From NCBI GenBank assembly GCA_947579665.1, contig OX388350.1:90167152-90231151 (forward strand): 64,000 bases of DNA, read 5' to 3'. Source of the DNA: Sympetrum striolatum. Its lineage: Eukaryota; Arthropoda; Insecta; Odonata; Libellulidae. Shown here in pieces: positions 13,531 through 25,744 of the stretch; the first letter of the stretch is position 1, and each line of letters starts with the position of its first letter. The translations under genes and the position numbers were made by a program. The notes under the pieces are model-generated. The model made no database searches. It was not told the origin of the DNA and saw only the letters and a program-made list of their open reading frames with translations.

Positions 13531-13725
13531 ATCGTATTTGGTGGAACGGCTAGAATGGTATTACTCTTACCCCTCCTCACTCTTCCTTCAAGACTATGAT
13601 ATAAATGCTGTTTGTTTTCTGTTGTATGTACCTGAGGATGGCTGTAAGGCCGAAACCGGTCGTGTAATAAAATATTTCTTGTGGAAAAATACAAAGTCTG
13701 CTGTTCATTTTCATGTATGAATAAC
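13530..13725 (+). mobile_element. Possible Penelope-like retroelement 3' end with hammerhead-like core
   Basis: At 13632-13638 there is CTGAGGA. It is followed by a 3-bp stem (GGC 13640-13642 / GCC 13649-13651) and GAAAC at 13652-13656, then CCGGTCGTG and an AATAAAA signal. CTGANGA, stem II, GAAA is the conserved core of hammerhead ribozymes, which are known from Penelope-like elements. The remaining stem and the cleavage-site partner are not obvious, so this may be a decayed 3' end or another repeat family with a similar tail. Confidence 0.35.
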
Positions 13726-14530
13726 ATTCATGAGCTATTAAAAACATGCAAAGATATTCTTTATCTCGATTGAAACTCCGCCATAACTGCCGTTACACGT
13801 AATTGCGATGTGGGAATATGTGAGGATCAGCAAATGTCCGTTGTTTCAGTCCAATTAAAATATATGACGCGGAATGGAGTTCGTCAGAACCGATTGACGA
13901 TAAATGCAGTCACAACAATCACATATTATTGTTGATTGACTATTGTCGTATTCCAATATTCATGTTGGACTGCTTGAGGAAGTGCTGGAGGCCTTCTAAC
14001 CAAACCGTCGAATGATCGAATATAATCCTGAAGTTGTGATCGCTTCCATCTTGTGTACCTTGAATCCGTTTCCTTATTTATTAATAGACTGCTGCAACGC
14101 ACTCCTCCGATATTCAGCTGCCTGTTCACCTCACATTTTTAGTCTCGTTTTTATTCTCTTCCGTCCTAAGCGATCTTCCGGAATAATTAGAGGGATTCTC
14201 GACGCGTTCACTGCCGATTTGAGCAGAAGCAGCATGCCAGTGGCGGAGGAACTTCATTTGCTCAAAACCATCTCCCGACTGGACGTCTTCTGCAACTTCG
14301 CAGATTGAGACGATCCAAATAAGAGAACGAAAATAAGCGGAACGGCCACGATGCATCATGGGAGGGAGATTTGGCAACGGCGCCACCATCCACCTTTTTC
14401 CACCACCTGTTCTCTCCCTCCCATGACCACGTGCTGCTGCAGATGTCTCGGACCGGAAGGACTCTATCGCCATCTATTTTCAAACGATTTGCGATTCCCG
14501 AAAAGTTATTTCGCGAAATCCGATGGATGA
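13726..14530. other. Unique sequence, nothing recognised
   Basis: Overlapping open frames on both strands (14012-14594) show no recognisable domain. No repeat or RNA feature seen. Confidence 0.4.
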
Positions 14531-14534
14531 TCAT

Positions 14535-14645
14535 CGCGATTCGGTGCAAATCCAACCAATCTGCCTGCGGAGGGACTCGAACCGGCAGTGCCATTCATTC
14601 CCCCTGCTGGTCAGTTTTGAAAGAGCCATTGCGATGCACATCAGA
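14535..14645 (-). repeat. tRNA-like SINE fragment with B-box
   Basis: The minus strand carries GGTTCGAGTCC, a perfect B-box, at about 14573-14583. It is followed by CTCCGCAGGCAG, as in the fragment near 0.65 kb. The head and tail limits are unclear and no target duplication was found. Confidence 0.4.
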
Positions 14646-14744
14646 GATTGACCGTTAAACACTTGGCGGGCCCCGGAAAACTACTTTGGGATAATTTGAA
14701 ATTATTCATATTTCGTCGAAAATCGTTAATTTAATCGTTCGCGT

Positions 14745-14871
14745 ACCAAGTTACAAGGGATGTGGGCAGCTTGGCTTTGGTGAAAGCGGTCCAGGGTTCG
14801 ATTCCCGGAAGGGAGACCATGGACGAAATTACCTCGGCTGTTGAAGCAATTTTAACAATACAACTACTACT
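14745..14871 (+). mobile_element. tRNA-derived SINE, family A
   Basis: Plus orientation. It shares with the copy at 40599-40720 the block CTTTGGTGAAAGCGGTCC, a B-box (GGTTCGATTCC, near 14796) and the tail words GACGAAATTACCT and TTTTAACAATACAACTACTA. The 5' part of the tRNA-like head is degraded. The tail ends in an ACT-type repeat, as in the copy at 25.8 kb. No clear target duplication. Confidence 0.8.
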
Positions 14872-15765
14872 TTCAAATTTATAAACGAAGTGTATTGGTT
14901 CGTTCGCTTCTTGTTTAATTCCAAATTAATTTCCAGTTCTGAACACACGCCATTAATTCGCGTCTCCATTCGCAACTGATTGACCAATTACTTATCGATG
15001 TTCAACTGAGATTCCAATCGCTAAATAAAAAAGGCGGGAGAAGCAGATCGCAAAGACTTTCTGCGATGCGCTTATCGAAATCTAAAATCTATTTCAAAAT
15101 TTTTGTACCACGTAAAAATGTTCGCCCCCATTCTCACCCGCCATATTTAAAAATAAAGGGTTTCGCAAATTATAATTTAGGATTTAATTTACATTTGCAT
15201 ACACAATTCCGTGTATGATGTTTTAATTGAAAAATCTGCTTAACCAGTTCGTCAGGGAGCACGAAAAGGCTTTGTGATCAATCGGTTGGGAACCAGTGTT
15301 CGATATCATTGGCAAATAAGAGAGAGGGGAATGAGGCCAGATGAGGAGTGAGGAAGTTTGCTATCCGGAAGAGGACTGATAAGCATTTCACAAAGAGAGA
15401 CGACGAAGATCAAGACGCAAGTAAATGAAAGACATATTTTTCTCCAGTAGCAAAATGCAAACGAAAGATGTCCCATTCGTGCATGATGGAACAACTCAAG
15501 TCAGGCCTTCCGAATCAGCTCCATTCGTTGCTTTGGAGGTGCCGAAGGATATGTCGGAGTAAAGAAACAAAGATAACATTTATCTAAATAAACGGAGGAC
15601 TTAAGCGCGATCTTCCAACGGAAGTGTGACTCTTTTCGTGTTAAATCTACGATTCCGTCGAAGTTTCCTCATTTTGCAGACTGGGGTTTGCATTTTCATC
15701 CTTCTGGACCGACCTCCCTGTGGCCATCAAATCCCCTCCTTACTAATAATGGAAAGACCCCGATT
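14872..15765. other. Unique sequence, nothing recognised
   Basis: No gene or repeat recognised. Short open frames only. Confidence 0.4.
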
Positions 15766-15885
15766 TCTATGATTATTATTAGACACACGACCATAATCCT
15801 AGCCAGAAAAATCCGACTAGCCGGAGTTCGAACACGGGACCTTGGAAGAAGAACCACTCAATTGATTAACTCAATAATCCGCATT
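15766..15885 (-). mobile_element. tRNA-derived SINE, family B
   Basis: Minus orientation. It is closely related to 38096-38215: both contain AATCCTAGCCAGAAAAATCC and then a B-box region (here GTGTTCGAACTCC on the minus strand). Both end on the plus strand's left side with a short ATT/ATTATT run that would be the 3' tail. The tRNA-like head is more degraded here than in the 38 kb copy. Confidence 0.7.
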
Positions 15886-16980
15886 TAAAGAACATTTGAG
15901 CCGAAATCGCCTTTTCCGAATCTTCAGGAAAACGTTCGCATCTCTCGAAGGTTCATATTTTGTCTGTCCTAGAGATAGCGCATTCTAATTTGCGAAACTT
16001 CCTTCCTTGCTGTCACGGATATTTATAAAACATCCAGCGTTACACAATTAGATCACCTTTCTACAGAATGTCACTGTCATTCGCGTGACGCGTACAATTT
16101 TTATTAGTAATATATTGTCTTTGTTCAAATTCCTGCCAATATCATATTTTAAGGAAATGGACATTGAAATTGAACGCACGGTTACAATATTGGGATTAAT
16201 TTATTAAACTTTTCATTCAGAATAGACCATTTCGCTCAAACCAGAAAACTTGCAGACCTTCAAATATTCCGTGATTCGTGATTATCCGATGATTACTTAC
16301 AAATCTATTTATGCCAAAGAGTGCGACAAGATCGTGCATTCCACAGATTAGGCTGATTTTACTTGTGTCCTCTAATAAAAACGAGAAAGCAAGAAATTGA
16401 ACGAAAGAAGGAACAAGTTGCTGTGGACGCCAAATCAATTAAAATTTTCAAAGCCAAACAAAATGAAAAGAATACATTGTTTCACAAATACTTGATTACA
16501 GTTTATTTCTTCTGCCGATAGAAAATTTATAATCGGTGGCAAAGGGTGTGTCATTGCCGAATCATAGTAAAGAGATCGAATTCGGTCACATTTTGTGAAT
16601 TGCGTCCCTTCAAAAGCTGCGATGAAAACGTTGCACTTTTATGAAAGTTCGATTTGCAAGGGATAAAGGAGGACGAAGAAAGAGATGAAAAGGAACTGCT
16701 TTTTTCCGCGAATAAAAGTCAACATAAAATACAATAAATATTTTCATATTTATCAATATATATAATCATTATCATTTCAATATTTCTAAACATGATACAA
16801 AAATCAATTTTAGATTACATTCACATACAAACTTATATAATAATCACCGTTGCGTATCTATCTATAATACTAAAATCCTTTGTCAGTGCGTCCTTACGTA
16901 TGTATGTCACAGCGTCCAAACTACTGGTCCAAATTCGACCACATTTGGCAAACATGTTCCTCGGGACCCGAAGATGCCCA
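15886..16980. other. Unique sequence, nothing recognised
   Basis: AT-rich DNA with no recognised feature. Around 16880-16980 the DNA may already belong to repeat family D, but I could match only the part from 16985. Confidence 0.35.
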
Positions 16981-16984
16981 TAAG

Positions 16985-17172
16985 GATAAAACTTATTCGC
17001 TAATTCTGCTGGGTTCGAACCAGGCTCTCATTTTTATCGCTGGCAGGGTTTATTTCTTTTGCAAAATTAAATTAGTAACAGAAGTCTTACGAAGTCGAGA
17101 CAGGTACCAAAAGAAAGAAAATTGAATGAAGAGTTTTACTTCAGTGGTGGAATATAGCTTTTGATTCGGATT
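16985..17172 (+). repeat. SINE-like repeat, family D, copy 1
   Basis: It begins with a B-box-like GGGTTCGAAC (17011) and continues TTTCTTTTGCAAAATTAAAT and CCAAAAGAAAGAAAATTGAA. It ends near GGTGGAATATAG. The same succession of words occurs at 18440-18645 and, in part, at 38515-38640. The shared order of B-box, tail and end indicates one dispersed family, probably a tRNA-related SINE. Confidence 0.6.
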
Positions 17173-18439
17173 TGCGAGGACAGCGATTAAATAAACGAAA
17201 AATCCAAGAAAATTTGAGGTAGTAAAAATAATTCCCCAAGACAACCACAGTGATTGATGAATTAAAACTTAAGGTTTTCACCGTTGGAATACAAAGTGCG
17301 GATCAAATCGATAGATGGCAGTACAATATCTTAAAGCGTCAATAGCAACCTGACGTTATTTATAGCAACGTAAACATATAATATTGGAATTTCATTTCAT
17401 GAGTGGAAATATAGAAATCTATTAACCAAAACGCTTCTACTAGGAACTTAATTATTCAGGTACGTGTTTGTTATGTAAGTAGCCTATGATGGAGCCTTTG
17501 TGCTACCTTCGGCTTTATTATACAATATTATTTACCGCAATGAAGATACTTTAAAATGAAGTTTTTGTCACCAATGTATTTAGGATAAAAGAAAAATGTC
17601 TACTTTCAAAGGTTTAAAAATTTTTGAGTAATTGTTTTCGTCTAATGTAAAGAGAAATTAATTAAATATTGTTCGCGCATAGCAGAACTAGATACCATGC
17701 AGAATGCAAAAAGTGATTTATTCATTGTTTTTTAAGTGACTCCATATTCGTTTCCTATCCTTCTGTTATTGGTGTGTAATCATTGTTTCTATTTTGGCAT
17801 TGTGATTGCTTTTGTGTTATTTGCGCTCCGTGTTTATGTTACACATTTTAAGATTGAGATACGAGGCAGCTCCGTTATACACTTACTTTCCGCACAGAAT
17901 ATTCATAGGTGGTTATTAGAGTGATACATAATTTATTTCTGTCATTTCTGTTTCGTATTTGATTACTGTACCTGTCTGAAAATGCTCCTTTTAACGTGAC
18001 ACTGCTTATCCTTATGTGATCTTAGAATATATTTTTATATTGTCTTAGTTGAAGAAATATTTAATTCAAAGTATATGAGATTAAATATTGAGTTGATGCG
18101 GCGTTGTAAAAGTCATTGTAACTTGAATTTTTTGGCATATTGGATTCGAAAGTCTGGTATTTGCTATCTATGGACAATTATGAATCACGTTTTACTATCA
18201 AGGTTGTTACACTGGTATTTATGAAATTTAATATTCCCGTTGAAATCAACGGGCACTTCAGCTAGTCGTATATTTATAAATTTAGATTATTTATCCATCC
18301 GATGTCAGTAACTCCCGTAAGAAATGGATAGGAGAAATTTTCGAACATTAATGTTATGCACTTTCGGACGTGATAGGATTATAAACTTTTGGGAATGGTT
18401 AAAGGTCCAACTGAGTATTACATATTGATATTTTTTGTA
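17173..18439. other. Unique AT-rich sequence, nothing recognised
   Basis: No gene, RNA or repeat recognised. Confidence 0.4.
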
Positions 18440-18645
18440 CAAATTATCCTAGGTTCGACTCTGGAAGACTTGAATCGCCTCTCGTAAGGAATGCACGTAA
18501 AGGTCATTTTGATCGGTTGCAGATATATTTTCTTTTGCAGAATTAAATCAGAAATTATAGTCGTATGAAATCGAGATTAATTCCAAAAGAAATTAAATTG
18601 AATAAAGATTCTTATTTTGGCTGTAGAATATTGTGTTCGAGTTGT
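18440..18645 (+). repeat. SINE-like repeat, family D, copy 2
   Basis: AGGTTCGACTCTGG (18451) is B-box-like. It is followed by TTTCTTTTGCAGAATTAAAT, CCAAAAGAAATTAAATTGAA and TGTAGAATATTG. These align in order with copy 1 at 16985-17172, with many substitutions, which implies an old family. Confidence 0.6.
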
Positions 18646-19462
18646 AATTGAGAGAATTTAGATAAAAATGGCGAAGCATTTGTGTAATTTTGTGAACGTA
18701 AACAATTCCGCAACGACAAATGTGATTGTCGAACTCAACTCTCATTTAGGAAAAAGAGGCTTACGAGAAATGTGTGGGGAAAAAGAGCAGAGGTTTTATG
18801 GCAATAAAACCATTAGTAAACTTTGGATATTGAAATTAAGCTATGTATTTTTTCAAATAGTATTATATAATATATATAATTACTTTTATTATACTTTTTA
18901 TTGACTAAATATCATATTTAGATTATTCATATTTTTGGTAACTAAATTTGACTTTAATTCCGTCATTTTTGATGGAGGAATTCATTAGTATGAAATAATC
19001 GTAAAATAAAGATCACTATAAATCAAGGTCTTATGGAATAGCAATGTATTTTTACCCTGTGAAATGGGAATACAAATAATTATAACAGACTAAAGAATGA
19101 ATTATTAAAAAACTGAATGAAATAGAAAAAACTTTTAAATACGAACAAACACCAACTTTCATTCTCAGATCAGGGAAAACTCTTCCTTAGGTCCAGAGTC
19201 TGTTTCTATCTTTGGAAATCCAATTTAAAGTTAATTTGTGCCATATGTACATACTCTAATCTTAGTCTTCCACATTCATGTCACATTTAACCCATTTCTA
19301 CACTATTTATTTCGCAACTAACTATTCGAAACTTCGCAATTCGATTCCCTGAAATCCTGTTATCAAAAATCATCACTTTGGGAAAGTCTTACGCAATACT
19401 TCAATTTCGTCTTTTCCCAGTCTCTTCTAATCCCCAAAGAGTCGAGATAACAGCGGAGCCAA
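18646..19462. other. Unique AT-rich sequence, nothing recognised
   Basis: A 78-codon open frame at 18668-18904 has no recognisable domain. Nothing else seen. Confidence 0.4.
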
Positions 19463-19463
19463 A

Positions 19464-19548
19464 GGCATTCGAAGGGGGGAATGAGGCAATCGAAGGAGGG
19501 AATGAGGCATTCGAAGGAGGGAATGAGGCATTCGAAGGAGGGCAATGA
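19464..19548. repeat. 21-bp minisatellite, four units
   Basis: Four head-to-tail copies of GGCATTCGAAGGAGGGAATG plus A. Units start at 19464, 19485, 19506 and 19527; the last has one extra base. Because 21 is a multiple of three, the minus strand shows an apparent short peptide repeat (IPSFECL), which is a by-product and not evidence of a gene. Confidence 0.95.
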
Positions 19549-21325
19549 AAGGATGAACAATGTTGTAGGAATAGTATTCTTCGGATGTCATTGGTGAGTT
19601 TTGGAGATACTTATTGTTAAGATGATAAAGAGGCTTAAGTTTACTGGACTAAGACTGGAAACGTGAAATTTGGTTGCTTTTCGTTTTTAGGCGGAAGTGC
19701 ATTCAAAATGAGCCCAAAAGATCATCTTAAACACGAGCGTAGATATCGTAGTATTTTAGAGGCTACGGTTGATTTTTTAGTTTGATTTCCTTCGACTAAC
19801 GAAAGTGGTTCAACTCCAGCATACTTTTATCGGTGAACACTGTTCGTTGAAACTATTAATGAATAAACGTATCTTAATTATTTTCATTAAAAATATGCTT
19901 TTACCTGTGAGTACTAACGTATTTACATTACATTTACTTGTTTCTGTGGCGACTGTCTTTTATTTTGATAATATTTATCTTTATAATACTTTCACTTTTC
20001 ATAATTAGGTTTTAGAGCTCACATAGCTAATTTCTTGAATTTATTTATTAAAAATTAATTCATTTTATTTTCATAATTGAATTTATTTCTTATTCATAAT
20101 TGCTTTCCACGATATTCGTCCTGTTCTCTATTTCTGCCTGTTTAGGCCTACGTTAAAGTGTGTTACCCGTGTTTGCTTTTTTGTCATCTTTAAATCACTT
20201 TTTACTTGATTTTTTTTATTAAGAGAGGGTATCAAAGACAATTCACACCCCCTATTGTGATGCATCTCTTACAAGACCTTTGATGCTCTTCCGTGCACTT
20301 TCTCGGTACCTCCAGTTTATACGTATGTAAAAATATATACATAGGTATACATGTATGGACGCACTTGCAATATTTCACTGTTCTCGCATCCATATTTCTG
20401 ACTGGCGAATCAGCCGAGAACATCGATGGACAAAAAGTTCGCGTGGACAATGGCGCAGTGGGTCCACGCTTTGTTCTGGAGGAGGCACGGGACAATGGCC
20501 GCCATTACGGAGGCAACCAACCGCTGTTCATGGAGCTTCCTGTCATTTGCACCACAGGAAGTCGAGGATTTCGGGAACAGAAGCAAGTCACATACCCGCA
20601 AGGACCATAATTGCGAGTGTCGAACCCGGCTCTCCTCGGTGGCGATCCGAATAAAGGATAGCTTTTTTCCCCGAGCGATTAGTGGCCTCGCTTGGCGTTT
20701 GTCGTTTGTCTATTCTGAGAGAGTTTTAATTCCCGCGAATTCGCTGGCGCTAAATCAGCGCATTTCTCAGTTGATTGCTTCCGCTTTAGCGCTGAGGGAG
20801 CGCATGTCATTTTTTCTTCAACAATGAGCTTAACACTGGCGTCAGTGTGACAATGGCGGTCTGCTGCTGCCAATTAGATCTCGCTACTTTTTCTGACGAT
20901 AAAACGGGCAAACCGAGAGGTCTTGAGATGCGAATGAGGACACTCTTTCACGGTCTCAAACCGTAGTCAGAATTATTTAAAAGAAAGTAGCGTTTTAAGA
21001 TGGTAGAAAATACCGTGATAAAAAAGCATTAAATCGCATGGAATGATACATCAGTGGAAACGGAAACTAAAAGTGGAACAAGCCAACGAAGTGCAATAAC
21101 TATACGAATAAAACTTATCATCAATGTCGTAATCCCTCAGCAGCTATCACACCAGCTGTGAACAAGACTGAAAAAAGTAAATCTCTCAGTACTGCAAAAC
21201 ACTTTCAAATTCTTCAGGATAAGATTGCAGATTCTCTCTCAAATCTTAGATGATGCAACTGGTACTCCATTAAAATCCATATGCTTATTGTAGGCGTAAA
21301 ATTAAAAATAAAATCACAATATCGC
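19549..21325. other. Mostly unique sequence; CpG-richer patch at 20.4-20.9 kb
   Basis: Around 20400-20850 the sequence is somewhat GC- and CpG-rich, with several overlapping open frames on both strands (for example 20426-20827, plus). None shows a known domain and no splice structure is convincing. The rest is AT-rich with no recognised feature. Confidence 0.35.
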
Positions 21326-21328
21326 AAG

Positions 21329-21872
21329 AATCTATTATATATAGATGCTTCTCCGGATTCATTCATATAGATAGATAGGATACTAATTCACAGCCTAAAC
21401 CATAAGCGTCATTTACTTGAAATTTTTACGACGTATTGGCCATAACGTGTAACCGCCAGAAAAATTGCGATTTTGATCCTCAGTGTCATGGGTTCGATTC
21501 CAGAGGGCCCCAAAGTCCCGACTTTTGCCATTTAAAAGCTTGCTTCGATTTTCGGGAATTAAAAAAAATAACATTATTTTATTAACATTTCTCACATAAG
21601 GAATATAAGGGAAAAGTAAGACGTCGTTTGAGGAAGTTGCAGCTAATATTTCTGCTTGAATTTTCACACATAGTTAGAGATGGTGATCTTCTATTGTGCT
21701 GCATAGTAAGTATCACCGGAAAGACCCGGGTTCGACTCCAGATCAATAAATTGCAGCGAATATTAAGAATATTTTCAATCCATTTTTTTTCTTTTAAGGA
21801 CTCGCTCTATATGATGCTGACTTAAAATTAGTGTTATCGATGTGCTTGCAGTATGCAAGCAACATTTTACTC

Positions 21873-21945
<73 letters not shown>
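21329..21945 (+). repeat. B-box repeat (family G), short copy with two boxes
   Basis: Plus orientation. It starts near CTATTATATATAGATGCTTC and ends in the (TA)n tract. It carries two perfect B-boxes, GGTTCGATTCC at 21491-21501 and GGTTCGACTCC at 21729-21739. It is homologous along its length to the reverse complement of 31214-32391. Shared words include TTGAAATTTTTACGACG, GAGGGCCCC, ATTTTCGGGAATTAAAAAAA, CTGCTTGAATT and TTGCAGTATGCAAGC. It lacks about 600 bp present between the outer boxes of the long copy. Confidence 0.85.
21874..21941. repeat. (TA)n microsatellite
   Basis: About 34 TA units form the 3' end of the family G repeat. The long copy has a much shorter TA run at the matching place (31214-31223). 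Artificial YI-type open frames across it should be ignored. Confidence 0.97.
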
Positions 21946-21948
<3 letters not shown>

Positions 21949-22187
21949 ATATAGAACATATTCGAGATGCGGTAGGAAAAGCGAATAGAATGCAAATATT
22001 AACTGGTAGAACGTTGAGAGGATGCTCATCGAGAGTCAAAGAAATAGCTTACTTTTCTCTTATTCGTCCGAGTCTAGAATACTGCTGTGCGGTTTGGGAC
22101 CCACACGAAGTAGGTTTAGTCTCAGATTTAGAGATGGTCCAGCGTAGAGCAGCCCGATTCGTTTGCGGGGATTTTAGGTTTGATTAA
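21945..22187 (+). pseudogene. Non-LTR retrotransposon (LINE) fragment, C-terminal part of the reverse transcriptase ORF
   Basis: An open stretch of about 75 codons encodes the region just after the reverse transcriptase core of Jockey/CR1-like LINEs. The recognisable motifs are VKEIAYFSLIRPSLEYCCAV, WDPHEVG and MVQRRAARFV. It stops at TGA-type codons after GDFRFD. The catalytic YxDD region is absent; the left limit is the (TA)n tract. Related fragments occur at 22655-22745 and 43007-43140, all plus strand. Clade assignment is uncertain. Confidence 0.8.
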
Positions 22188-22374
22188 CTCCTTCATTTCT
22201 CGGAATGAAAGAAATCAATGGAATTAATGAATACAGCCGGTGCATTGGATGATTCAGAGCTTGTTATCTTGCCAAAGAATTTATCTTTCCTTATGTTGTT
22301 CAAAACCGCACTGTCTCATTGAATTGCCAATAAGATTTGTTTTCCTCCTCACAGTTATTTCTTCTAAGCCATAT

Positions 22375-22580
22375 ATGCTTTATGGGGTCGGCTGATGAAT
22401 TCGAGTGGTGATGAGGTTAGTTTTGGCGATGATTTGACTTTCACTGCCCTTTCGCCGCCAACCCTGAACGGGAAAGTCAGTCACACACTCACATAGCCAT
22501 TACCTGATCTGAAAAATCCTGATCATCTGGGATTCGAACTCGGGGCTTCGCACGCTAAGCACTCGGCCACCGGTTCCTCC
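22375..22580 (-). mobile_element. tRNA-derived SINE, family F
   Basis: Minus orientation. The head is well formed, with a tRNA A-box (GGTGGCCGAGTGC, about 22559-22571) and a B-box (GAGTTCGAATCC, about 22530-22541) at the spacing expected for a tRNA-like Pol III promoter. It is followed by a tRNA-unrelated body of about 150 bp ending near ACCCCATAAAGCA. Only one copy is seen in this window, so the tail limit is approximate. Confidence 0.7.
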
Positions 22581-22654
22581 TTAAATTTATATACAATATG
22601 AATAATCTCTCCTTAAGTAAACAACTGCTCGATCTGCGCGATTTAGGATTCGAA

Positions 22655-22745
22655 TGCAGTAGGTTTAGTCTCATCTTCCGAGATGGTCCAGCGTAGCTCG
22701 TTTCGTCAGATTTGAGGTTCGACAGCAGCGTTAGGGCAATGAGAG
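22655..22745 (+). pseudogene. Second small LINE fragment
   Basis: It matches the fragment at 22100-22187 in the words GTAGGTTTAGTCTCA, GAGATGGTCCAGCGTAG and the segment coding for the arginine-rich QRRAARFV region, with small deletions that break the frame. It continues into CAGCAGCGTTAGGGCAATGA, equivalent to the SSVLAMI segment of the 43 kb fragment. Confidence 0.7.
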
Positions 22746-25744
22746 AGGTCGGGATTTGCTCCAGGTGAGAAGATCTGGTTTTTGACAGAAAATGTTCGAA
22801 AAGTTCATTCGTTCAGAGTTTATAGACGAAGTACGTGAAATATTAGTGCCATCAAAGAAGGAACGCGATCTCCAAAAGGCGTAGACAAAGCGTTATAGAG
22901 AAGTAATCGCAAAAATGGATTTTGGTCGTTCTTTTCCCAGGCTATTAGAAATGCTAATAGGGTAGATTAGGTTATGATGGTGTTATTACACCCCCTGCCA
23001 TACGCCTCGCGGTGTTTATATCTAAATCTGAAATCCTTCAACTCCACATTTTAGCATTTAGTATTTTATTTTGCTTCTCCAAGGTCCACATTAGTGTTTC
23101 TGCAAATTACACTTCTACAAACAAACCAGAACAGCCGAACCCCTTTACTTCCGTTATCTTTAACAATGATGTTTGAGATAATATCGTAGCTTCTCCTATG
23201 TATCACATTTTGCTTCCTTGGAGTTAATTCTTAGTTTTAAAATGCTGAGTGGCTTTTGAAGAGAAAAACCACGGCGCCACCCGAATACAGCGAATGCAAT
23301 ATTTGTTTTAATTCCGTTTTTACAGCGCTCTCATTAATTTGGCTCATCTGACGATTCCTGATTTCTGAAGAAAGCAAAGAAGTAAGAGCTCCACATCTGC
23401 GCTCAAGAATTCCGCTTAAATGTTTTAAAGGGCATAAATAGACTTAAATGGATTTAAGGGAGTCTGTTAATGAAAGCCTATTGGATCTGGGCCAGCCCTC
23501 GAAGCCTTGCATTTCTTTTTAACTCGCACACGGCTTTCGATAGGAACGCCCCCTTAAATACATCCCGGACGCCTAGACGCATATTTCCTCTTTGATCCTT
23601 TTGCATAAACAATTCACGGAAATAAGAGGCTGTATTATCGATCAAACCCGGCGTGTTTCTCTCTCCTCCCGAGTGACGGCGCTTCGAACAGCTTCCGCTT
23701 TTAAATCGAACGCAATTCTATATTACGGCATTTACTGGTACATTACATGTTGGAGTCCGTGCAAGAAGTAGAAAAATGATAATGTACGAATGGCCCACAC
23801 AAATAAAATGCGCAAGCGGTAATGGAACTCATACGAGAAAGACTGTGTTATCATAGAACGTCAACGTTCTTTTGTTTGTAGCGGAGTTTTGCGGTATTTT
23901 GAGACGCATTTCACTGCAGCTTACGCAGAAAGCGAAAACTATTGCAAAGCTTTTCTGAGAAAACATCGAAGAAATGTTGATAGTTCGCAACTGAGCGATA
24001 CTAAAGAATGTCACAACAGACTCAGGAAGTCACCGTCGCTTAAATTAACTCGTTCGCAGCTTATAATTAGTATCGCGAACTGTTTAGTAAAATAATTGCC
24101 TGAAAACATCAGATTTGACAAATTCTTCATAGAAATGAATAAAATATTCACTCGGTGGTCACTTTCTTTGTTCGCGCAGGCTCAAGCAATGACAAAATAC
24201 CTCATCCTATAGTAATCCCCTCTTCCAATGGCGAAAGAGGCGTCCTTAGGGATGAGTAGTTTGTCCGTAGTACCTCTCTATTCCGTGAATGTTGCTATGG
24301 ATAATGAATTTTGAGTTTGGTGGTGGGGGAGAGCCGAAAGTGGTTGAAGGGAGAGTGAATATTTCCAATGGAAGATGCTTTCCGATCCTTCTTTTATTTG
24401 ATCACTTTCACTAGTGAGACGTTTCCTTCCTTTCGTTCATCCGTCCGATCCACTTTTTTAAGTCTTTCTTTCTAAATATCTTTTTAATAAGTGAACGAAG
24501 AGAGGCAACTGGTGAAATAAATGGAGCAAAGAGGAAATAAATATTTTGGTAAATGAGCCATCTAAAAGAGAATAAGAGGGAAATGAACGACCAATAGCAA
24601 GTGTGGTTTGAAACCTTCAGAATGTCCCGATCATCAAAATCCATCACAACCGACATTCACCAGCCAATTGATGGGAATAAGTCTAAGAAAGAAGGTACTT
24701 GTCATATTATCACTCTTGTTCTCTGTCGATGTTTTCCACTTATACTTCAACGAGATTAATCGCAATCAGAAATAGTTCGGTCCAGAGGTTACCATTATGA
24801 CTCGTGTATACCACAGAATTTTTAGCATATTCGTCGAGTAAAGTGAGAGATTCAAAAATCGTATTTCGTTCGTGGATTAATGTTTTAGAGGGGCACATTG
24901 CCAGCGGCAGAGGATTCAAAGAAGCTCAACTAAAAGCGAAGAAAACTGAATTCATTCCGAAAAAGAACCACGACATTGTTTAAATATCAGAAAATGGCGT
25001 GTGTTTTTTTTTCAGGTCGACTTTGAATTGAATCCGTGTTTAGTAATATTGTGTTACTTCCAACTCACTAACTAGTATTTGAATGACATCACTTGATTTC
25101 CATTTGGTTGCGGATCGACGGACATTGGCGGTTTAATGGACTCGTTTTACAACCCATAAGAGTGATTCGTGACTTCCGTACCATAATTCTCTCAAAAGCA
25201 AAATGCATCGCCCCCAACTGCGACGTGTAAGAATAAATATTTGAGTAAACTTTAACCCTGAAATAGAATGCGCGGTGGGAGTCGATTGATTCGTGGTCAT
25301 TCGGTCTTTCCGTCTCAAACGGTTCCTTTCACAACTTCCATCCCTCGGTTAATTTTGATTCACTAAATATGTGATACGTTTAAGGATTGCTAAGGAGAGT
25401 CATTTACTGTAGAATGCAAGGGAGAATCAATGGCCAGTCTTCGCTCAAGAATGTTCAAAATGAAATGTCTACCATTCTTCGTGGTTAAAAAAGGCTCAAT
25501 CATTTCTAATTCTTCTTTAAAACAATAATAAAGAGCTTTATACAATAATACATAAATAATGAAATCTTCTATAAAATTATCCGAGTGCTCGAAGAAAACT
25601 TTTTTGGTCCGAAAATAGATTTAGTATTTGAAGTAAAATCAATCGCACATAAAAGAAACACTCTCGATGAAACAGGAAATCGAAATATTCAACTTAGAAA
25701 TGCGTTTTGATGTAATAAAGAGAGGTGGAGAGCGCAATCCCAGA
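22746..25744. other. Unique sequence, nothing recognised
   Basis: No gene or repeat recognised in about 3 kb. Short open frames only, none with a domain. Confidence 0.4.

Noticed and set aside
19363..19560. Repeat-containing peptide (IPSFECL units)
   Set aside because: By-product of a 21-bp minisatellite.
21775..22039. Proteins with long YI repeats
   Set aside because: Artefact of translating the (TA)n microsatellite.
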